From positions 4,570,520-4,634,519 of the forward strand of contig CM060071.1 of NCBI GenBank assembly GCA_030533445.1: a DNA stretch of 64,000 nt. The letters are read 5' to 3'. The notes below the pieces were generated by a model, which worked only from the letters and a program-made list of their open reading frames with translations, was not told the origin of the DNA and searched no databases. Positions 33,371 through 45,242 of this stretch are shown piece by piece; within the stretch, counting starts at the first letter, position 1, and each line of letters starts with the position of its first letter. Source of the DNA: Cyprinodon diabolis (Eukaryota > Chordata > Actinopteri > Cyprinodontiformes > Cyprinodontidae). The translations under genes were made by a program, and so were the position numbers.

Positions 33371-33519
33371 TACAAGCCCCCCTTCGGATTTTTGCCCTGG
33401 ACGGCAGAAATATGCGCCAAATTACTCATCAGACACTTCCCATTCAACTGACTGTATCTGGTAATCATACTGAGCACATCTCCTTCTACGTTTTTTTCCT
33501 ACTGCTAATTCAGCCTTAA

Positions 33520-35280
33520 AGCCTTGTTAAATACCTTTTTCAGGTATTTAGCAAGTCTAAGGCCTGTTCTCTGCCTTCTCACGGACCCTATGATTACGTC
33601 ATTGATCTGCTCCCTGGAGCACCTCTGGCCAGCAGTCGTCTGTTCAATATCTCCAAGCCTGAGAGAGAGACAATGGAGAGGTACATTCAGGACTCCCTGG
33701 CTGCTGGTATCATCCGACCTTCATCATTACACCTTGGAGCAGGATTTTTCTTCGTGGGTAAGAAGGATGGTTCCCTGAGCCCCTGTATAGATCACCGAGG
33801 TCTGAACAAAATCACTGTAAAGAATAAGTACCCATTGCCCCTCTATCCTCTGCTTTTGAGCCTGTCCAAGGAGCTACTGTGTTCACCAAAATGGACCTAA
33901 GGAATGCCTATCATCTTCTCTGCATAAAGGAGGGAGATGAATGGAAGACCGCCTTTGAGACTCCCATTGGACATTTTGAGTACCTTGTGATGCCTTTTGG
34001 TTTGACTAACGCCGCTGCCTTTTTCCAGGCACTGGTCAATGATGTCCGGAGAGATTTTCTTAATATTTTCGTTTTTGTCTACATCAATGACATTCTCATT
34101 TTTTCTAAGGACCTGTCAGAACACAGGATCTTCGTCCGCCAAGTGCTTCAGCACCTTCTGGAGAACAAGCTCTTTGTCAAGGAGCTCCCGTGATCTCCTG
34201 AAACTTAAACAAGGACAGAAAACTGTCTCTGATTTTGGGGACGTTGGGGACCGAGAGCTGTTAGCCATTAAGCTGGCCCTCGAAGAATGGAGGCACTGGC
34301 TAGAAGGAGCAGTCCACCCTGTTTTGGTATGTACGGACCACAAAAACCTGTCCTACATTCAGTCTGCTAAGAGACTAAACCCACATCAATCCCGTTGGTC
34401 CCTCCTTTTCTCCTGGTTTAACCTCTCTATTTCCTACCGTCCTGGGTCTCCAAATGTAAAGCCGGATGCTTTTTCGTCCCTGATATTTCTGAGGAGTCTC
34501 CTGCACCTATTCTCCCTCCCAGCTGCTCTGTTGCCGCTGTCACTTGGGAGATTGAGGACCTAGTTAAACAGGCTCAGCAGTCTGAGCCTGACCCTGGGAC
34601 TGGTCCTCCCGACAGGATTTTTGTCCCCTCTATGATTTGTGCACGAGTCATTAACTGGCTACATACCTCTAAGTTCTCTGCTCATCCAGGTATCAGGCGG
34701 ACTGTGGCTCTCATCAATCAACGTTTTTGGTGGCCCTCCTTACAAAGGGATGTAAAGGAGTTCGTCTTAGCCTGCCCGACCTGTTCTCGGAACCAGTCCT
34801 CTAACCACCCTTCAGCCGGATTACTACAACCCTTGACGGTTGCCCTGTCTACACTGTCCGTAGGACAGTCGATGCCCGTTGCCGTGGACGAGGATGGCAA
34901 TACCTCGTCGATTGGGAGGGTTATGGTCCTGAGGACCGTTTCTGGGTCCCGGGATCTTTTTTTTTTGGACCCATCTCTGATCAGAGACTTTTGCTCTTCC
35001 CAGCCCTCCGGCTCTGCTGGACCACCAGGTGGCGGTCGTTGAGGGGGGTACTTAGGAATCCAGTTTGTGTGGTCTGTTTGTGTGTTTCCTTCTCTCCACC
35101 ACCAGGAGGTGCCCTGTCTTCGTTGGGGCCCCCTGCACACCTGCGGCTCATTGGATCATTATCTGGAGGAGTATTTGAGCAGTGGGCTGTCACTACCTCA
35201 ACGCCAGAGAGTTTGCCAGTTTTGGGTACTCTAGCCAAGCTAAGATTAGCTGAGTCTAACCTGAGCTCTGTTTGAACATT
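33520..35280 (+). mobile_element. Ty3/Gypsy pol remnant (RT, RNase H, integrase zinc finger, chromodomain-like end) with LTR fragment
   Basis: Coding pieces in order: RT from [20 protein letters not shown] through [17 protein letters not shown] and [13 protein letters not shown] to [13 protein letters not shown]; RNase H ([27 protein letters not shown]); the integrase HHCC domain (HPGIRRT ... FWWPSLQRDV ... CPTCSRNQ); and a chromodomain-like end ([18 protein letters not shown]). The catalytic YLDD box reads YIND, the RNase H start is deleted, and the integrase core is missing. After a polypurine tract (GAGGGGGGTA, 35041) an LTR-like segment runs to about 35280. Inactive. Confidence 0.88.
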
Positions 35281-36470
35281 GTATGAACATTTCAGATATC
35301 TGAAATGTAATTGTTACTATGACAAATGATGTCACTTTTCCCCTTTCATCTGTATTGGGCCGTTACTTTGAGATATCCGAAATGACATTACTCTTATCTG
35401 AAAAAAAACATTCTAGATGTCTAAAAATAAAATTCCAGATCTCCGTAATCCGATTGTTATTGGTCATAATTTTTATTTCAGATATCAAGAATCAGTCACT
35501 AAAATTAGCATATCTGACGTAGTTTGAGGTTTTTGGTTCTAAATTTAAGACATTCCGTTTTATGAGTCTAGCTTCCTCTCTGTGGATTTGAAAGCAGTAA
35601 TGGTGCCGGTGATAGTTTAATTGACAAAATGGAAGAAAATGAAATGAGCTCGTCCTCAGCTGGGGGATAGGTGGAGACAGAGAGCATTTTGCAAGAGAAA
35701 CTTCAACAGAAAGTCTGTCAAAAATAGAAGTTCTGTTCATGTTTGCCCCCATTTTACTCCACAGGGAAAAATATTCCGACTGTGTTATGAAGCGAGAATA
35801 ACGACTTCCTGGGTGTGGTGTTCAAAAATGTCAGATTCATACGTTGCATCAATAATCAGTTATGTAAAAGCAGTCATTTCTAATTTTTATATGAAGAATG
35901 GGAATTATGGGTATCCACAACTAAATTCTTACTAGTACGAATGAGTATGAACGATTTTAAGTTAGCCCTAGAAAGACGGAAAAATCATTCATTATTATCT
36001 GTAATGAATGCAGATCAGTAACAGGCAAAAGAAATAGTCTTGTTGGGTGCCAAGTCTGCTCCCACTGCAAACCTATCAGCAGAGAGGCTGAGATGCTGCA
36101 GGTCCTTGCGACTTACTGCAAAGCACTTTTCCACCAGCAGTGTAGCAAGACACCACATACGCTGTCATAAAATCTCAGCTTTACATGCATATGTCTGGAA
36201 AAAGTCAGCCTTTACCCAACATGGAGTCTGCACAGACTTTCACGGACACATGTCTGTGCAAGTATGATGGAGCCTCCTTGATCTGTCCCCAAAGTGGGAT
36301 AGTTTCAGATCCCAGACGGAAGCCAGCGGGAAATGGGCCCTGATCCATCAGTAGCTCCAATCTGGGAGCATATCTGTAGGATACAAGTTCTCTAGCTAGG
36401 GCGGGGGGGGGTCCATTTAGAAGGTGTGTTCTAGTAATCAAATAATGGTAATTTGCCCTTTTTATGTCCT
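35281..36470. other. Non-coding stretch with GATATC palindromes
   Basis: TTCAGATATCTGAA (35291-35304) and related AGATATC words at 35370 and 35480 suggest an old MITE. No gene seen. Confidence 0.4.
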
Positions 36471-36477
36471 TTGTAAT

Positions 36478-36756
36478 TCAGGAATCCATCTTTAGTCTGT
36501 TGTTCTTTTGAAACCCACACTGGTCAGTGTGTGTGGGTTTCCTGTAGACTTCTATCTTGAGTTGTCTGTCTTCCATGATGTGCACCGCGCAGGCCAGGAA
36601 AACATGGCTGTCATCTTTCACGTCTTCCCAGGGGAACTTGATGTTTCTGTCCACTTCGTTGATGTGGTCTGTGAGCGTGTTGATAGCCTTGGTCTTTATT
36701 TGAACCCATGTGTCTCTTTGGAAGGCTTTCAGAGATTTTCTTTCCGCCTTTATCAT
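36478..36756 (-). mobile_element. Penelope-like retroelement RT fragment
   Basis: RDTWVQIKTKAINTLTDHIN, EVDRNIKFPWEDVK, FLACAVHIMEDRQLKIEVYR and KPTHTDQC are the RT block following the catalytic YxDD of Penelope-like elements. The catalytic aspartates themselves are outside the fragment and no GIY-YIG domain is present. Confidence 0.8.
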
Positions 36757-36771
36757 GTTTTATTTCTATAA

Positions 36772-38009
36772 TAGTGTTGCACCAATGCCATTTTGTAGCC
36801 CCGATAACTATGCGTGGATGCAATTGTTTGGCACCAATACCGATACCCGATACCTGGCTATTGGCCGATACCAATACCATACCAATACTATCTGTTTGAA
36901 ATTGATGTGTGTGTATATGTAACCGGGTGGATTATTGGGTGTAAATTCACACCTGTTTTGGGTCCTTGAACGCAGCAAATCTCCGTTTCTCTACCTTCAC
37001 GTCTGCTTTACAGCATTGACAGGCTCATTAGCGTATATAGGCACCAGGTGTGCCGAGCAAGCTATGAGAGTCGGTTCAGTAGGTTCTTTTGAATGAGCGT
37101 TGGGAGCCATGCTGCTACACTAGAATTTGGATCTGGATATTCGGGGTGTTGGAAGAGTTGTGGTTTTTTACTGCAGCGTCTGCATATACTGTACCCCTGT
37201 CTGAGGCTGATGAAGGTACATTATTTTATTTTATTTTATAGCTTGATTATGGTCGGCAGACACTTTATTGTTATTTTTTGGTGGTTACAGATTGCTGCTG
37301 TTGCTTATTATGCTCTCACCATTGAGACCTTTTTTGTTATGCTCTTGGTTTGGGTAAAAGGTTTTCTCTAGAGTTGGAGTTGTAGCACGGGCACTACAGA
37401 ACCAGAACGATGATTTATTTCTTTTATAAATAAGCTGATTAGGCACAGCTCTACAGGACGCAACGTGAGATTCGTGTTTTTCTAAATTAATATGATCTTG
37501 TCTTATCTTGTGTGTTACTAACGTGGTTTGCAGTGTGTTTCTAGAGTCTCAGATTGCTTCTTGTTTTGTCATGGGTTCCTGTGCCTTATTGGATTTTAAA
37601 GTAGAATAATAAAGTTTGTCTTCTAATTGTAAAATAATCTATAAATAAAATATATAATTCGTATACTAATTCTGTTTCCTCATTTTGAGCCAGACCTACC
37701 TATGTACATTTAATTGGGAGACCCTAGGCCACTTGATGTTATTTTTAGCGGTCTACTAGTTGGTTTAGGGCCACGTCCTCGGTCACAATCCGGGTAATTC
37801 CCCCGTGTTACATATATATGAAGAACTGCATACTACTTGGATGTAAAATAATTGCCATCATGGCTTTGTCATGCTGCTGTCTACCTTTTTGAAGCAGGAA
37901 AAAGACTAAAACAAAGTGAATCCAGTAGAACTTTTTATTACCTACCTGAAGTGGGTGACAATAGTTGAAGAAACTTGATACTGGTATCGGTATCATCGGT
38001 GCAACACTA
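36772..38009. mobile_element. hAT-like non-autonomous element, 1238 bp
   Basis: Begins TAGTGTTGCACCAATG and ends with the mirror ATCGGTGCAACACTA. CCGATACC-type words repeat near both ends. No transposase frame and no exact 8-bp TSD found. Confidence 0.65.
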
Positions 38010-38151
38010 ATATTAGCATAGTACAATTTATTTTCCCTTCTATATACCTTGGTTACAACATTACTACGTTTACACTATACTTGCTAATGTGATTTAAGTT
38101 TAGATATAATTGCTGCTTTTTTAGCTCGATCTCTCTCTTTCATAAGACCGT

Positions 38152-39035
38152 TTAATTCTTGATCCAACCTCGGGTTGTAAACATTTCAAACAGGAAGATT
38201 TTTTTTATTGGTGCATGATTTTCTACAATTCTCATCAAGGTTTGATCAGAAAGCTGAAATGCCTTCTCTGGATCCTTTTGTAGAAAAACCTCTGACCGCT
38301 TTCTATGTCTTACATCATCTTCATATTGTAAAAGATTAAATCTTTTCATTATTGTTTTTTGGACCCCATTTAGGAACATTTGTTTTTCTCACAATTGCGA
38401 ATAGATTGTGAACATTACAACCACCTGGCACCGATAAGGTATTTGAGCACACTTGTGGTATATTTATAAACATGTGGTCAATACAGCAAACTGATCCAGT
38501 GCCATCCTTTTTATACATATTCAGTTTATTGATTATCTGTGGTAATCCACATGTTATGTTGTGTTTACAATAAAAGTTGTCTAAGTTATTGCTGTGCTCA
38601 TTATTTGGACTTTCGTAGGACAGTCAGAAGAATTCCAGTCTATGTTGAAATACACACATTGTGTCCAAATATTCATTATTTGCATTTGGAGGTCTGTAAC
38701 AGCACCCTATAAGTATTGGTTTTAGATGTTTCAGACTCATTTTTTATCAAAGTACTTCAATACCAGAATACATAAAGTCAGGCATCACTTGAACAGGTCT
38801 ATGATTTTGTATATAGATAGCCTCCTCAATATATATTCCTATCATTGCTTAAAATGCTGTATCCATCAATCATTGAAGTTGCAGCATCAAATGTAGAGTC
38901 TGCATGGGTTTCAGACAATGCCAATATGCAAAGTATTTGGTTTCAATATGTCTGTTAATTCACTTCCTTCATTTCTAAGACTGCATATATCAATAAGGGC
39001 AATTTTAAGACCTTTCTTTGGTAATTTATGTAACA
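38152..39035 (-). mobile_element. LINE endonuclease-domain fragment (L2/Rex-type)
   Basis: On the minus strand KGLKIALIDICSLRNEVN, ILALSETHADSTFDAATSMI, IDHMFIN, SVPGGCNVHNLFAIVRKT and RIVENHAPIKK trace an AP endonuclease domain and the linker to RT. Stops and frame changes occur throughout. Confidence 0.75.
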
Positions 39036-39319
39036 TACTGAAGATCATGTGTTTTTGGATTCATACTGTTTGATTCTATATTGAAGAAAAACACTTAAAT
39101 TAAACCACATATATACATTCATACACAGATTGAGACAGACCTCTTTGTATTTTCAATCTAGTTGTCCAGGTTGTAATAAGTGGGCTGAACTCCTCCTGAC
39201 TTCAATGTACATCAGATAGTTCTCAGCCTTATTAATTCATAAAACTTTGAATTTCCCTCCTAAAACGTTCACAAATTAGGCAAAATATTAACAGTCCTTA
39301 ACTATCTATCTTTTATTTT

Positions 39320-39395
39320 AATCTGGAACAACTCACACAGAGAGAAAAAGATAATTAGAAGAATTTTATTGATACAACTTGGTTTTTAACAGAGC
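39320..39395 (-). terminator. 3' UTR and poly(A) signal of the basic single-exon gene
   Basis: AATAAA lies on the minus strand at 39370-39365, 26 nt after the stop. The 76-bp block is duplicated at 45243-45315. Confidence 0.6.
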
Positions 39396-40523
39396 TCAAT
39401 AAACACTTTGGAAGTTGGACTTTCCTCTCTTTCCTTTACGAGCTCTGAGCCGCTGGTAGCCAGAGAATCTGTTGATGCCATTTTTGTTGTAGAAACTGTC
39501 AGAGGCAGAGGAATCTTGGAAGCCCCTAAAAATTTCACCATTTCTTCTTGTCCTTTGTCCTCTGAACGTTTGAGGACCATGGAAATTGTTGAAGGTGCTT
39601 CTGTTGGTCCAACAGTGGTCATTTGACTGGGCTACATTTCCTGTTGACTGGTTCCAGAAGGAAACGCGTCCTCTCTGTTCCTGCTGTGGATACCATCTTT
39701 GATTCTTCCTCTGTCTTTTTCTGCGGTTGAAGTTGTTATTTTGTCGAGGAGTAAATCTTTTACCCGAAATGCTTGGGAAGGAGCCTGCAGTTTGCTGTCT
39801 GAAGTTGCATCTTGTACTTTTTGAACATATCTCAGCACTGAGCTTGTTGTTCCAAAGACATGTTCTCTCAGTCTGAGGTCTGGAAACCTTTTGTCCATTG
39901 TTGGATCTACTTTTTCTTTGATCCTGAACATTGAATGTTATGATGAGAGGCTGGTTCATGTTCTTCCTTCCATGGTTGAAGCTTTTGGTGCCTCTCTGCT
40001 TTGGTGCAGCCATTGCTGACCTGTTTCTAACCATGTAATTATATTTCTTCAACCAGTGGGGCTCTTTTCTTTTCCACAGAGGGGAAGGATTCATGTCAGG
40101 AGTGGTGCCTTGATTGAAACGAAACGGCAAACGTAGCCGTTTTCTGTTTCTGACTGGCGTATCTTCGCTGCAGTCCATGGCTTGATTTTCCTTCACTGAC
40201 CCGTGAATCTTCCTGAAGTTTGCCAGTAGTTCATACCTGCGTTTTTTACGCAGAGCCCACAGACCCGATGAATCCTTGCTAAGGATTAAAGCCGGGTTTC
40301 TGCGTTGTCCTTTGGAGAACATTGTCCTGTTGAACTTTACTGGAGCTGGGTTAGCCACATTATTCAGCTCAACTTCGTCCTCGGTAATCAAGTTAGTGAT
40401 TCCTCTGTAACGAGCAAGGATAGCAAACCTGAGGTTTTTACGCCATGCCTTAAACTCAGATGATCTACTTGCTCTCATTTTCTGGTCTTGTCTCAGATTG
40501 TAGATATCTTTCTTGTCCATCAT
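39396..40523 (-). CDS. Unrecognised single-exon gene: very basic, Asn/Gln-rich protein, 375 aa
   Basis: One uninterrupted 376-codon frame from ATG 40523 (MMDKKDIYNLRQDQKMRASR) to TGA at 39396. The product is rich in Arg, Lys, Asn, Gln and Ser, with no signal peptide or membrane segment. It has several NLS-like runs (RNRKRLRLPF, RRKRQRKNQR, RARKGKRGK) and Phe-Arg/Asn motifs (FNNFHGPQTFRGQRTRR). Residues 27-40 (WRKNLRFAILARYR) and 91-104 (LRKKRRYELLANFR) form an internal repeat exactly 64 residues apart. A TATA box lies 160 bp upstream and a poly(A) signal just after the stop, so it looks like a compact transcription unit. I cannot assign a family. The composition suits nucleic-acid binding, as in RNA-export adaptors or chromatin proteins, but this is inference. 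A long frame of this kind is unlikely by chance. Confidence 0.65.
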   Translation of the reverse strand: MMDKKDIYNLRQDQKMRASRSSEFKAWRKNLRFAILARYRGITNLITEDEVELNNVANPAPVKFNRTMFSKGQRRNPALILSKDSSGLWALRKKRRYELLANFRKIHGSVKENQAMDCSEDTPVRNRKRLRLPFRFNQGTTPDMNPSPLWKRKEPHWLKKYNYMVRNRSAMAAPKQRGTKSFNHGRKNMNQPLIITFNVQDQRKSRSNNGQKVSRPQTERTCLWNNKLSAEICSKSTRCNFRQQTAGSFPSISGKRFTPRQNNNFNRRKRQRKNQRWYPQQEQRGRVSFWNQSTGNVAQSNDHCWTNRSTFNNFHGPQTFRGQRTRRNGEIFRGFQDSSASDSFYNKNGINRFSGYQRLRARKGKRGKSNFQSVY

Positions 40524-40678
40524 TTTAGTGTTCAGATTCTATCAGGGAGAAGCGATAAGTCGTCTCAGTACTCTTTCCAAACACTTAGAAGTGGTTTAGG
40601 AACGAACGAGTGAACTAGTTTTCTGAAAGCTGCTTCTGACTCTGACTGCTGACCGCACAATGAGCTAGCACTATGGAA

Positions 40679-40690
40679 CCCCTTTATGTA
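40679..40690 (-). promoter_or_regulatory. TATA box of the basic single-exon gene
   Basis: The minus strand reads TACATAAAGGGG about 160 bp above the ATG, which predicts a TSS near 40655 and a 5' UTR of about 130 nt without introns. Confidence 0.5.
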
Positions 40691-40768
40691 GACTAGCTGT
40701 GATGTCATCAAAGCATTTAGAATGTTAGTCCTTTAAAGTCATCTGGTGGGCGGGGCATGACCATTCTT

Positions 40769-43102
40769 TTTTTTTCTTTTCTTTTTTTTTTTTCCTTTCT
40801 TTTCTGGCAATGTGGCAATAAGAATACTTGTCTTGATGCCAAAAGGAGCCCAACAGATTTTACTTTCACAAGTGTAGCAGTATGGCAATTGCCATACTGC
40901 TCCACTTGTTTCATGCATATAAATTGCTTTATTATAATTATGCAGGGAGTTTTACAGTTTATATGGACACTGCAATGTAAGTAGAGCAGAAAAACAGAAG
41001 AAGAAAAGGAAACAAGAGAAGAAAAAAAAGAGATAAGATAAAAAAAGAGGAGATAAAAAGGAGACAATGACAAAACATTTTCAGTCTGGTTCATCACCTG
41101 TAACGAGATGAAAAAAGAACAGCACAACCAAAAGACATGGTACGAGATATACAATAAAGCAACACCTTGAAACTATCGCTAAAGTAATATTATTAAGTCT
41201 GACATGTACTCTGTGTTACCTGAAGATATGAATGTGGGGTTTCTGTTTGGAAGTGAATCTCTAAGTACCTGGAGCCTAGCACCTGTAGTAGTTTGTGAGG
41301 GTGAACTTGTGCATGTAAAGTTTTAACCATAGAAAAAATGCTCAATAGTGGTTGTTGAGAGCTGGAGGGGCACACCCCTCAGAGCACTGAGTCCAGCGCC
41401 GGGAGACCCAAAGCCCCAGGCGCCCAAAGGGACCCCAAGAGCGAAGGCACCAAGGAGGGTCCAGCCCCGGAAATCAGACCCCCACCAAGGGAGGAGGAGA
41501 GACAGCCCCAAAGAAGCCCCCCAGCCACCGCCATGCCGGCGCCCCGGGGAGCCGCGGGGACGAGTCCGCGGGCTCCGCCGGCAGCCGGCCACCCTGAAGT
41601 AGGGCCGGGCACCGAACACCGGCCCCCTCCACTGTACCGACCGAAACACCCCAGCCCCACAGAGCACCGAAACACGCCCTGCCCCCGGCACCACCCAGGA
41701 AAAACACACAGGCGGCCCCGCCCACAGCTGGGGCCCATGAGCATCCGCCACAAACCGGCCGCGAGCGCTGCGGGACCCCCCCAAAACGCCCCCCAGGCCA
41801 AAAGCGCGGCCCCACCCATCCAAGACCGATGCCAACAGCGCGCAATGCAACACACCGCGCACAGAATCAACCCAAGAGCAGAAAAGCCGCCCAGCGCCCG
41901 ACCGCAAGAAGAGCAGACAGCAGCCGGCGCAACCACCCCCCCCAGCAGCCCGAGGTGCAGCACAAAGCCAGAGCGGAGCGAACCACGCCGCTCCCCCACC
42001 AGACAAAGCCAGAGCAGCACAGCCACTTCTGCAGCCCCCCCCCAGGTGGCCCTGACCCCCACCCCCCTAAAATGCCCTACATAGATGTGTGTTGTGAAAA
42101 TGATGTAGATGGAAGTGTCTAAAATGCAAAATAAAATTGGGGTGGGGGACGTCATCAGAAGGTGTGGCCTTCCACTAATGACCCCCTCCCCAAAAACCTA
42201 CATGTGTGGCAGAGTGATGGAGCAGGCAGAGGGAGGATTTCGGGGATGGGGAGCAAAGGACTGGGGTGCCTGCTGCACTCCCAGGGAGCCAGCTCCCCCG
42301 CTGACTCCAACAGGCACCCCCGCTCTACGAGAGCCCCTCCAGAGAGGGGGGCCCTACCAGTTTCACCACCGTAGCCCGGGGGCCAGGGACCGGCAGCAGG
42401 ACCAACCAGCCAGCCGGGCATAGAGCCGACACCACCACCCTCCCCCCATCCTGTCCATGCAAAAAAATAATAAATAAATAAATGACAAAATAAATAAAAA
42501 TAAATAAATAAAAAATGAATAAAATAAATAATAATAAAAATAAATCAATAAATGAATAAAGAAAAAAAATGATAATAATAAAAAAATAAATAAAAATAAA
42601 TAAATAAATACATAAGGGGGGGGCAACCCCAGCCGGCCAGCCCACGCGCAACACGCAGAGCCCCCACCCCGGACGAAGCCCCACCAGGGGTCAGCACGGA
42701 CCAGGACCAAGACATGGAGCCAGACCCGAAGCCCTTCCAAGATCCAGGGATCCCAGACCCCAGGACCCACCCCAGACCCACCCAGCAGTAGGGCCGGGCA
42801 ATACCCAAAAACCCCCGGCGCCGGCACCAGCACCCCCACCCCGACACCGGCCCCAGAACGACTCCCCCCTGACACCGGTCCCACAACACCAATCCGAAGA
42901 AGAAGAAAGCCACACAACACAGCAAAGCACAATCCCGAGCCCCGCTCCAAGCTCAGATTCCCCCGCTCACACCCCCCCTCCCACACACACACACACACAC
43001 ACAAAAAAAATTTCCCCCTCACTGAAGAAGAACGGCCGCAAACAAGCCAGTGTCCAACACCCACCTCCACACCGCGAGGACCCCTCCACCCAGAGGCAGC
43101 CA
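40769..43102 (-). mobile_element. GC-rich retroposed insertion, 2.33 kb, 17-bp TSD
   Basis: GGGGCATGACCATTCTT occurs at 40752-40768 and again at 43103-43119, a perfect 17-bp target duplication. The left edge is T-rich (40769-40805), the A tail of a minus-strand insert. Inside are a mixed 0.5-kb 3' part, a strongly C/A-rich (minus G/T-rich) block at 41350-43080, and an internal (AAAT)n stretch at 42465-42615. Many overlapping frames exist there only because stops are rare at high GC; none has recognisable domains. Long TSD plus tail indicates L1-type target-primed insertion of a non-coding RNA or unfamiliar element. It lies about 80 bp upstream of the TATA box of the basic gene. Confidence 0.75.
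42465..42615. repeat. (AAAT)n-rich segment
   Basis: Imperfect AAATAAAT repeats inside the GC-rich insertion. Confidence 0.9.
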
Positions 43103-43419
43103 GGGGCATGACCATTCTTATGTTTCCTAGCAACAGAAGGGAACTGGGCCAGAGAATAACCACTGCCAACATTGAAATTATCATTATCAACATCAGTTTT
43201 ATTTTAGCCTTCATTATATAAATATTTGTTTGTTGAAAGCAACAAAATGTGATGGTTTCTTAGTTAATGTTAGGTGATATAAAGATGTCATATGATATAA
43301 TATTCCTTCTATGAAGTGAATTTTTCTTTATAAATGTTGGGTTATAAAACAAACCAATTTGGGTGGGTTCCGAACCCAGCGTTATTTAAGTATTAAATTC
43401 AGCTCAGTATGCTTATATA

Positions 43420-45240
43420 TTCAATTCAGTTCCGTTTATTTCTATAGCACCAATTCACAACACATATCAACTCAAGGCACTTGACAGTTCACCAGGTCAT
43501 TCAGTCAAATTGATTTAAAGTTTTCTGTCTAAGTAAAATCAGTTGATTGCATCGACTCATTGACTCTTCAGCAATCCCTCACACTAAGCATGCTTGTAAC
43601 AACAGTGGAGAGGAAAAACTCCTTTTTCCCAGGAAGAAATATCCAGCAGAACCAGGCTCAGTGTGAGCGGCCATCTGCTGAGGCCGACTGGGGTTCAAGG
43701 AGACAGAATCAGAGATGCAAAAAGCAGCTGTTTCCCCGTCCAGGAAACACACAGCCAGGGAGATGAGCTACGAGCAAGCTCCCATGTCAGAGGATGAAGA
43801 GAGCACATCCAGTTAGTCACAGTCAGAGAAACAGGAGTACACTGGAAAAACAGGCCGATCTCATACATCTAGAAATAAAGGTGTTGATGGCAGCAGCACA
43901 GCTGATAATTATCTCCAGGATGGAGTCACAGCCAAACAGGAAGAGACAAGGCAAAGCTACTATGAGAAAAAGCATCTGATATCAGATGGAGCTTGGCCAT
44001 TCTAAGGCTTTATATGTGAGAAGTAGGATTTTAAATTGTATTCTGGATTTAATAGGAAGCCAATAAAGAGCAACTAAGACAGAATAGATATGATCTCTAT
44101 TTTTAATTTTCATGAAAACTCTGTCTGGATCAGCTGATGGCTTTTAAGTACAGTTTGTTGACATGTTGCTAGGAATCGACTCTAGAGCAGGCACATTCAG
44201 TGGCGCCACCAGGCGGTAGCCAGGGGTGGCCACAGCAACCCTGTGCAATGCCCTGGCCATCCCACTAGCCAGTGTAAATTGTAGTAGTATCACTTTATCA
44301 TTGCATGCCATTATGCACAGCCAGACACGTAACATTAAATATCACACAATAAGCTGAGATATTAGTAGGTGTTTTTCATTTTTGGAGGTGCCACTGGTCA
44401 CACAATCACAGTCAGACAGAGGTGAGTCTTTTCAAAGATTGTAGCAAACATGTAGTGAGTTGCTCTTTCTCCTTTATTAACCCAGAGGGAGTGCTGATGG
44501 GTGGACAGTCAGGGGAGCTCTTTTAGATGGATCCAGGAGGCAGACAGGGAAACCGACTCAAGTCAACATGACTGGAAGGAGGAAAAAAAGGAAGGTAAGA
44601 TTTCAACAAGAGTATCAAAAATCAGAGGAGCTGGCAGGTAGGTTACCACAGTGCGGATGTTTACCAACTGGCGTCCGTCCTAGGATATCCACTCCTCTAA
44701 ATACTGCCTCCTGATTGCAGCCAAGTGGCATCAGCTGGGAGCTCATCCAACCAAAACACACCCTGGGGAGGAGAAAGGTAAAGCACATACACCCACAGCC
44801 AAGGCCCAACATTTGTGGACTTCCTGACAGTAAAGAAATACAATAAACCAGCCTTGAAGTAACAAATGCATGGACTAGTTTCTCAGCGTCACCCCTGGAC
44901 AGGAGATTTATAATTTTGACAATTTTTTAGAGTTGTTAAATGTGGACTTTAAATTACAAGTTCTGATCTACAATAAGACCAAGATTTTTTACTTTATTGT
45001 GTTAGACCAATTTAATCCCATCCAGATAGTATGATTGACTAATCAACTTCTTTTTCAAAGACTCTGGTCCAAAGACTCTGACATCCAGGTTTTTAGGTCT
45101 TCAGACATGCCCATAGTCTTGGTAATGGCTTAGTTTCACCTCGATTTATAGGAGTATCATCAGCATAACGGTTTAACTTAATCCTACGCTGTCTAATAAT
45201 TGACAGATAATAATGATTATACCATTTGGGAGCATATATA
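43420..45240 (-). mobile_element. L2/CR1-type LINE, copy D, split by a 649-bp insertion
   Basis: The 3' UTR is at 43420-43980 (the RT C-terminal block between 43978 and 43979 has been deleted). RT sequence covers 43979-44162 and 44812-45240, including KLNRYADDT with the catalytic YADD codons at 45167-45156. It reaches further 5' than the other copies. Frames are disrupted. Confidence 0.82.
44163..44811. mobile_element. Nested insertion in L2 copy D, 649 bp
   Basis: L2 sequence stops at TTTGTTGAC (44154-44162) and resumes with TTTGTGGAC (44812-44820), a 9-bp duplication with one change. The insert begins ATGTTG and ends CAACAT. It has no coding frame of note. Probably a non-autonomous DNA transposon. 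Confidence 0.7.
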
Positions 45241-45242
45241 GT

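Noticed and set aside
36040..36267. 75-codon plus frame
   Set aside because: No start context, homology or splice support; length expected by chance.
36772..38009. 8-bp target duplication for the TAGTGTTGCACC element
   Set aside because: Flanks (TTCTATAA and ATATTAGC) do not match, so I list only the inverted termini.
41323..43214. Many long overlapping frames on both strands in the GC-rich insert (for example 42006-41323 and 42155-41379)
   Set aside because: High GC content suppresses stops in every frame. The translations are low-complexity Gly/Trp/Pro runs with no domain, and the segment is a retroposed insert.
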